Assembly (NCBI RefSeq): GCF_023078275.1
Contig: NC_062975.1
Location: 22,102,641-22,166,640, forward strand
Reading direction: 5' to 3'
DNA from: Leguminivora glycinivorella
Lineage: Eukaryota > Arthropoda > Insecta > Lepidoptera > Tortricidae
DNA length: 64,000 nucleotides
The notes under the pieces: generated by a model
Seen by the model: only the letters and a program-made list of their open reading frames with translations
Told to the model about the DNA's origin: nothing
Database searches by the model: none
Made by a program: the position numbers and the translations under genes
Part shown: positions 58,307 through 64,000 of the stretch, piece after piece
How positions within the stretch are numbered: the stretch's first letter is position 1
How the letters are laid out: each line of letters opens with the position of its first letter

Positions 58307-58811
58307 TAAGTTATCATCATTTCATACAAACAAACTCTCGAGAAGAAGCTATTAACATAGACACATACTTTTTTATAATCTTCAAAAACAAAATAACTAA
58401 AAAAAGGTTAAGTACGGCATATAAACTTGGTAGTCTTTATAATATCTCCGTGTTTATGGCGAGGTTGCTCCTCGACCTTGCACTGCTGTTATGACAGATG
58501 TTTTTCCACCTCGGTTGATTTTAATTGAAGATACGACACGATGTTACAGATAAGGTTACTTGAGATTTACAGAACTACAATGAGACTCGTGGCAGAACTT
58601 TAAAAATATACCTACGGAAGGTACTTAACCTCTGCAAATTTTATTCAAGTTAGTTTTTAATCTAACTATACTGAAAAAATACTTTCTCAAAGAAATATAT
58701 TTTAGCTACGTTTCGTAACGTCTTACCCAATACTTAAACATAATTAGGTTGAAAAATATCACAATTTCATAATATTAATATCTCTTAAAAATACCTAAAA
58801 TACTAATAAGA
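58307..58811. other. Non-coding stretch, nothing recognised
   Basis: AT-rich spacer. Confidence 0.4.
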
Positions 58812-58882
58812 AATGCACTCCTTCTCGAGTCTTGAGCTTTCCGTGGGACTCGGTCAATCTGTGTAGGAATGTCCTATAATGA
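58812..58882 (+). repeat. SINE 3'-end fragment
   Basis: gtcttgagctttccgtggga, ctcggtcaatctgtgtagga, atgtcctataatgac. I recognise this as the 3' part of an abundant lepidopteran SINE family that may be the same as that at 41.5 kb. The tRNA-like head is missing. Confidence 0.55.
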
Positions 58883-58956
58883 CATTTGGAATACACGTAC
58901 CACCTATTCTGATCTTTTATTTTTTGTATTTTAATACGCAGATGTAATGTGTTTAG

Positions 58957-59094
58957 TACAGTCACCGACATAAATAAGTAATGATATCTGTACCTTGTCA
59001 TATTAATGTTTTATTTGAAATGTCATACGAAATTGTCAAACGGTTAAAGGTGACAAGGTACAGAAATCATCACTTATTTATGCCGGTGGCTGTA
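58957..59094. mobile_element. 138-bp MITE
   Basis: Left tacagtcaccgacataaata, agtaatgatatctgtacctt, gtca. The inverse of the right end reads tacagccaccggcataaata, agtgatgatttctgtacctt, gtca. The 44-bp arms carry about five differences. The interior is short and AT-rich. Confidence 0.8.
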
Positions 59095-59459
59095 TATCTA
59101 CATATCTATGTGATGGTCAGATGTATTTTGTATTATATCACAGAAAAGTGCTAAATATCTAATTTCCTAAAGCCATTTCCATTCAAAGCCATGATAATAT
59201 ATATTCCTATCCTATCCTACTGGATATTTATCAATGTCAACGACAGTCGCAATAATCGACTTTGCTTGCCCTTCAAGAAAGGTTTGTGAATTTAGGTAAG
59301 CTTAATATGTTTATTGCGAAAACATGTTTACAAGTTAAAATTTTTACAAGCGTATACTAGTTGTTTTGGTAGTTTTATTAAGGTCTAGACACTAAAGCAC
59401 GCAAAACGCACCTTAGAAACCCTTGCCTACAGTTATACAATAATAGTTATTTGTTATAC
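59095..59459. other. Non-coding stretch, nothing recognised
   Basis: AT-rich spacer. Confidence 0.4.
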
Positions 59460-59880
59460 AAGGGGGCAAAGTTGTATTTTAACGCCGAGTGTGGAATTGA
59501 AAAACGAGCAAGTGAAAGGATTCTATAGTTGAACCACGAGCGAAGCGAGTGGTTCGAGAATAGAATTCTGAACTTGCGAGTTTTTTAACACACGAGAAGT
59601 AAAATACATTTGCACCCGAGTGTAACACAAAACTTTTCCCCTCACTATAGCGAGGAAAGTACAACGCAAAAAATGCGTTTATCACTGCTTCCAGTAGTTC
59701 CACAGGTGGTAAATCATCTTTATTACTAGATTCACCTACTTTTATCAATTTTAAAGCAGTTAATTTGACTTTATTCAAGGTCAAATTACTTTACCCACTA
59801 GTGGATAAAATGCGTTTTTACCCGCTGGTGTTAAAGGACAAAACACGTGTTTCCGAGCTAGTGAGGGGAAAAATTCTTTA
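59460..59880. repeat. Dispersed repeat with GAGCGAAGCGAG core
   Basis: It begins caagggggcaaagttgtatt and ttaacgccgagtgtgg. It holds a self-pairing aaccacgagcgaagcgagtg gtt, then cacccgagtgtaacacaaaa and ttttcccctcactatagcga, and ends gagctagtgaggggaaaaat. The opening and closing gaggggaaaa/ttttcccctc words are inverted. I recognise the sequence as very common in Lepidoptera. The 101-codon minus-strand frame here is accidental. Confidence 0.6.
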
Positions 59881-60639
59881 AATTCTATTCTATTATATTC
59901 TATTCCTATCCTGTGTCACAATGGCACCAAACGAAATTCCATGTTCGCGGTAGGCCCTCACTCCATGGAGGTCCATATTTTTAAGATTGCGGTTAGGTAA
60001 GAGAGCAGAATCGGGATGAGTGCTAATTCTTACATATTCGAAACGGAGCATTCCAAAAGTGTTGCTCATAATCATAACTGCTCATAAACATATATGATTA
60101 ACATACCTACTTTTGATTTTTTGATGGTAGAATACTAAGTTTTTTTTTATATTACTTTCCTGTATTCCCCTGTACTTCCTGTATAGTTAATATTGAAAAT
60201 ATTGTTGTATTTTTAAGGTTTAAGTTATTCTTGAAGACTAGGCCGGATATTCTGTTGATTCGTTAGGTACAACTGGTACAAGGCAATGGTAAGTGAATGG
60301 AAAAATGATGTATTTTTTCCTAGACTTGAAACAGGTACCTACCTATTCATTAACATAATTACAGAAAAAACTATGACACTCGACCCTATGACACCTTAGC
60401 TGATAAGTTATTAACGTCACAAAAGAATTGAATAATTGACGCACAATTACCTACTCTTAAAGTAAAAAAAAACACAAACTCATGAATTACTTAGTAACAA
60501 AGTTAAGGCTGGTAGATATTATAATATTTTGTTCTCATTTGCATTCAATAGTAATTAGCAATATCTATCAAATCTAGAATATACGACACATGGAGAATGA
60601 CAACAATCAGGATATAATAACGTAAATAAATTTTGAAAA
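59881..60639. other. Non-coding stretch, nothing recognised
   Basis: AT-rich spacer. Confidence 0.4.
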
Positions 60640-60803
60640 AAAAAAAAAACCTGCCATAGTGGACAGATTTCCATAAAACATGGCTAAGAACACTCCCGAC
60701 TAATTAAGCTTTCATTTAAAAAAAACTAAATCTAAATCGGTTCATCCGTTCGAGACGAAACAGAAAAGACAGAAAGACCCCATCGTTTTTGCGTCGGTGG
60801 TAA
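60640..60803. repeat. Dispersed lepidopteran-type repeat, decayed copy 3
   Basis: Keeps ccataaaacatggctaagaa, cactcccgacta, aaatctaaatcggttcatcc and gtttttgcgtcggtgg of the family at 3646-3946 and 34886-35126, but has lost its 5' end and most of the ACAGAC core. An A-run lies at its left edge. Confidence 0.75.
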
Positions 60804-62307
60804 CCAACCAACGGCATATTTAGAGACTGTCAAAATATGTAAATAAAAAAAAATTTATGGACAGGGACAAGTCACATACGTAACACAGAGACACAGGTTC
60901 AGTCATAAGTTCATCAATTAAAAATAAAAAAAAATTCACAAATCCATAATTATCAAGTACAGTTAATTTTCCTTACTCATAGTAAATATTTATCAAGCAT
61001 AGGTCTTTAACAATCTAATAAGTCCGCTAAATGATGTCAGAGTAAAGGCATGCCTTTCTTTACATCACTTGTGTTAACAAGTTTTGTGTGACGAATTCTT
61101 TTGTTAAGTGACTACCTATTTTGCAAAATATTAGAGGTGGGGTTAATGGTAGAATGTGATATTCTGTGTTAAATTTTTTGTATGTATGAATGTGATTTCC
61201 AATGATTTTTATTCCACCTTTTCTCTTTTTTATCCTAATAACCTCCATGGAGCATTTGCGGGCACGTCAGATGAAGGTTCACGAATAATTCAAATACTTT
61301 TATAATTATAAATTGGCTTACTCTTTGCCACAGACTAGCCAAAGGCAATTTACGCAGAGATACAGGTTGCTGCAGATTACATAGGATACTGAATTCACCT
61401 GCAATTTTTTTTATATATTTAGTAAGTCAGTCAATACCATGGTAGGTATGGACACAATTTGGCTGCTTTCCGAAAAAATATTGAAAAACAAAATCATAAA
61501 AAGACAATAAAGTTCAAAACCTGAGCCAATTTTTGGTTCCCGTGTGTTTAATTATCTGTCAACAAAGTCAATGTGACATTGTGGTAATATGGGATAAAAA
61601 TATCACAGCCTGTAATACATAATGCACAATATGCATAATATGCAATCTACAGTACATATTATTTAAATCAATCTTTCTGTAGCAAAATTTCAAAAGATAA
61701 TTCCTGATGTTACAGGCATCCATAAGCAATGAAGACTGTCTACCTTCATTGCTTCATGCCTTATGGGAATTTAGATATGCCATTTGAAGACAAAAAAATG
61801 GGGTGGTCAACTTTACAAGCATTACATATTTGGCTGTTAAAGCATGCAAAAGAAAAATATGATTGCCACTTAATATTATAGTACTCCACAAGTCCACAGT
61901 ACACCATAATATATCTCAATGATAGCTTCAACTTCAAGTTTCTCTTCAATCAGATGTTCTCAAACCTTTTTGTAATACCTTCCTGTAATAATAATCCCAT
62001 ACTGAGACATTCACATAAACTCTGACTAGATAAAAAAAAAAATTTAAAAATTTAAAAATTTCAAAATTTTCTTGCAGCTTTGTAACATCTTAAGCAATAT
62101 AATAATAGCAAAAAAATAGGATATTTTTCTTATTAGTATTTTTCCAACAGTAACACAAAATTTAAAATGGTTGGCTGAATTGTTAAGACTGACCGTTAAT
62201 CTCTCATATTCACCAAAAAAATACCAACCAGATTGTAAACAATGCCCCTACAATTTGATGTAGAGCCCATCAAATAATTTACAGCATGGTACAAGCAGGT
62301 TACTTAC
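60804..62307. other. Probable kinase-gene intron, no exon found
   Basis: This stretch lies directly downstream (minus-strand sense) of the TESK-like exon. I looked for the next kinase piece (V-R-H-x-x-T-G-x-x-M-V-L-K-M-N) on the minus strand and did not see it, so intron 1 must continue through this stretch. Also present are poly-A runs and an aatttaaaaatttaaaaatt low-complexity tract at 62040-62065. Confidence 0.4.
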
Positions 62308-62667
62308 TTTGAAAACTTCGGAGAAGAATCCAGAGCCAATCTTCTCCAGGATGAAGTCATCAAACGGGTACAGAGCAGCCACCGCGGTCCGGAGGGCCGT
62401 GCACGACGAGCCCGTGACCCTCCGGTCGCCCACCTTCTCACTGTCATCACTCACACTCGACTCCTTAGCACATATATCATCATCACAACACTTGGTCCTC
62501 CCGTCGAGTCCCTCACGACGCCTTCGCCAGTTAGGCCCCCTCACGAAACGGCCCGCCTTCGCAGTCTCATCCAAGTTCGTGAAGCTCTCGGCTATCTTCA
62601 GAACCTTCGTGGGCCTCCGCCGCAGACTTTTACTCTTGCACTCGTCCGCTAAACAATCTTGTTGCAT
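62308..62667 (-). CDS. cdi: First coding exon of TESK/center-divider-type protein kinase
   Basis: ATG at 62667 is the first Met of its frame; TAG lies in frame 30 nt upstream. The exon codes 120 residues and stops at a perfect donor (ttcaaa followed by GTAAGTAA) in phase 0. The last part, A-L-R-T-A-V-A-A-L-Y-P-F-D-D-F, then E-K-I-G-S-G-F-F-S-E-V-F-K, is the start of a protein kinase domain: the Gly-rich ATP-binding loop G-S-G-F-F-S-E-V lies at about residues 111-118. The L-Y-x-F-D-D-F-x-x-E-K-I-G-S-G-F-F-S-E-V-(F/Y)-K-V string is diagnostic of testis-specific kinases 1/2 (TESK), whose Drosophila counterpart is center divider (cdi). TESK kinases phosphorylate cofilin and so regulate actin. The first ~95 residues are basic and polar with no domain I know. 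The lysine, catalytic and activation loops are on later exons, not in this window as far as I can see. Confidence 0.85.
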
Positions 62668-63060
62668 TATAAATGTTGATCGTGCAAGCGCTTGCTATCC
62701 CGCCTCGAACATCGCGGATCATGTGTCCTCGACGATACACGAAAGAACTCCCAAATGTAACATTTCAGCACATACAAATTGGTGGACTTGAAACTGTGCG
62801 AAATAACATTATAATCACAAAAACTGAGTCGATTGTTGCGACTGTCACTTTCACATATTTCTACACATCCTCATATTATTGGCACGGTTGTATGTTGTTT
62901 ACGTTTAATTATTATGTATTAAGTTAATATTATTAACTTGAATGTAATATGATAAATATTCTTTCAATTTAAGTCCAATTTGTAGACGACGCGCGGTGCA
63001 AAGTAAAGAAAGCAAGCAAGCAACGATACCTACTACAATCTACAACAACTACACATGACT
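62668..63060 (-). promoter_or_regulatory. Probable 5' UTR and promoter region of the kinase gene
   Basis: Upstream of the kinase ATG, 62668-62760 is more GC- and CpG-rich than average (gatccgcgatgttcgaggcg on the minus strand), and a second CpG-rich word group (gacgacgcgcggtgcaaagt) lies at 62986-63005. No TATA box, initiator or start can be fixed. Plus-strand frames here (62309-62791, 62673-62927) are antisense shadows. Confidence 0.3.
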
Positions 63061-63576
63061 GATATCAGTGTTGGCAGCACTCATTAATGATTTTCTTGAA
63101 GTTGGTAATATTGTCTTTCTTATGAACGCGTTCAGATTTAATATTTTGAGATATGTCGAGCTGTCGATTGATTATCAATTAAGATTAGTTATTTGCCAAT
63201 TTCAATGTGTTCAATTTATCACATGCTAATTTAATTTAACATATGCAGTTTAATAAAAACAAAATAAATTTTGTAAACAGTGCGGAAAAACCAAAGACTT
63301 TTACAGGGGACAGCGCAATCACATTTTTTGCCATACTAAATTAAACCTTATCACTGAGATAGAAAGGTGATCATATCAGACTAGCGAAAACGGTCCACAT
63401 GAGAGGGCATTGTTTGGGTTGGTGTCCCTCTCGCACGTGTGGCCAGTGTTAATGAGGTTACCATAGTAGTAGTATTTTTATCTGTATATTACCTGATTTT
63501 ATAACTTCTTGTATTATTTTAGTGTTATATTTAAACTGGGGTTCCGATATATTTTAAAGAATTGGCAAAGCCCATG
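63061..63576. other. Non-coding stretch, nothing recognised
   Basis: AT-rich; no exon or element delimited. Confidence 0.4.
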
Positions 63577-63830
63577 CATGGCCCAGGCATGCGCCTTTGG
63601 GCCCGGGGTACTTTTTTGTTCCTTTTGCGGTGGAGACGGCAGGCTGCTGGGGCGCGGACGCGAAGCATTTTGTGCGTGACGTGCGCCGTCGACTTAAGTT
63701 AAAGGGAGAAGACCCGCGCTCCGAATCGTTTCTGGTGGCCTAAAGGCTGGCTATAGCGATCCGACGGGGTAATGCCGCAAGCATTATGGGCACTTTAGCA
63801 CCGGAGGCGGTGAGGAGCGGTATTGACTAA
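63577..63830 (+). pseudogene. LINE polymerase C-terminal remnant, one stop
   Basis: The frame reads A-P-L-G-P-G-Y-F-F-V-P-F-A-V-E-T-A-G-C-W-G-A-D-A, then G-E-D-P-R-S-E-S-F-L-V-A-stop-R-L-A-I-A-I-R-R-G-N-A-A-S-I-M-G-T-L and ends at TAA 63830. A (F)-x-P-x-A-x-E-T-x-G-x-W-G ... D-P-R-x-x-x-F-L-x-Q-R-(L/I)-S-(I/L)-A-(I/L)-Q-R-G-N-A pattern is one I know from the far C terminus of certain animal LINE polymerases. The stop stands where Gln is usual (CAA to TAA). The fragment is much more GC-rich than its flanks. The clade is not determined. Confidence 0.65.
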
Positions 63831-63940
63831 TTACTGTTTGTAATTATTTTTAGTTAAGGCTTTTTATTGGCAAATAATTATAATGTATTTATTTTGATGC
63901 CAATAATTCAAAGATTTGTATAATTAAAAAATACCTTTAA

Positions 63941-64000
63941 GGGATCATCCACATATTACGTCACACCAAATTTCAGGTTTTTGGACCCCTCCCCCCCCCC
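63941..64000. mobile_element. MITE of the ATTACGTCAC family, cut by window end
   Basis: gggatcatccacatattacg, tcacaccaaatttcaggttt, ttggacccct and a C-run. It matches the inverse of the right half of the element at 14658-14814 nearly base for base. The other terminus lies beyond the window. Confidence 0.85.

Noticed and set aside
59479..59784. Minus-strand 101-codon open frame
   Set aside because: It coincides with a common non-coding dispersed repeat; no domain.
62309..62791. Plus-strand 160-codon open frame
   Set aside because: It is antisense to the kinase exon, whose family match and splice donor decide the strand.

Overview
The window looks like an AT-rich insect chromosome, very probably from a moth or butterfly. 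The reasons are long stretches with no coding signal, a very dense population of short dispersed repeats of types I recognise as common in Lepidoptera, two Tc1/mariner elements, several non-LTR retrotransposon (LINE) remnants, and one clearly identifiable animal exon, the first coding exon of a TESK/center-divider type protein kinase. I see no bacterial genes, operons, rRNA genes, CRISPR arrays or intact tRNA genes. Nothing could be searched against a database, so all family names come from recognition of motifs.

Layout. 0-9 kb is mostly non-coding, with a microsatellite-bearing dispersed repeat (3646-3946), a short THAP-like first exon in a GC-rich pocket (about 4770-4855) and a small inverted-repeat element (9122-9250). 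9.4-11.54 kb holds a 5'-truncated LINE whose reverse-transcriptase reading frame is open for over 600 codons and ends in a C2H2 finger; a palindromic element sits at its broken 5' edge. 13.4-16.3 kb is a cluster of inverted-repeat elements around a candidate signal-peptide exon (14218-14412, minus strand). 16.3-24.4 kb is almost featureless. 24.4-30 kb holds a Helitron-like/tRNA-like composite, a perfect short hairpin and a fold-back element with arms of about 157 bp. 30.3-32.15 kb is a mariner element in which 387 bp at one end, including the terminal repeat and flanking host DNA, has been duplicated in tandem. 37.8-42.9 kb carries a CpG-rich palindromic element, LINE/SINE remnants and a SINE with an inverted head. 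43.0-44.95 kb may be a small three-exon gene with a splice-compatible reading frame of about 106 codons and an AATAAA signal. 46.8-49.2 kb has a TIR element and a second, lightly damaged mariner. 51-60.8 kb is again repeats, including nested elements at 55.3-56.26 kb and a second copy of the CpG-rich palindrome. 62.3-62.67 kb is the kinase exon (minus strand; the rest of the gene should lie in the direction of lower coordinates), and 63.58-63.83 kb is a decayed LINE C-terminus upstream of it.

How it fits together. The only confidently host-type coding sequence is the kinase exon. The three other host-gene candidates (THAP exon, signal-peptide exon, small 3-exon gene) rest on reading frame plus splice signals only. 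Most of the window is transposable-element sediment, and its most informative feature is how the elements are nested, truncated and rearranged.
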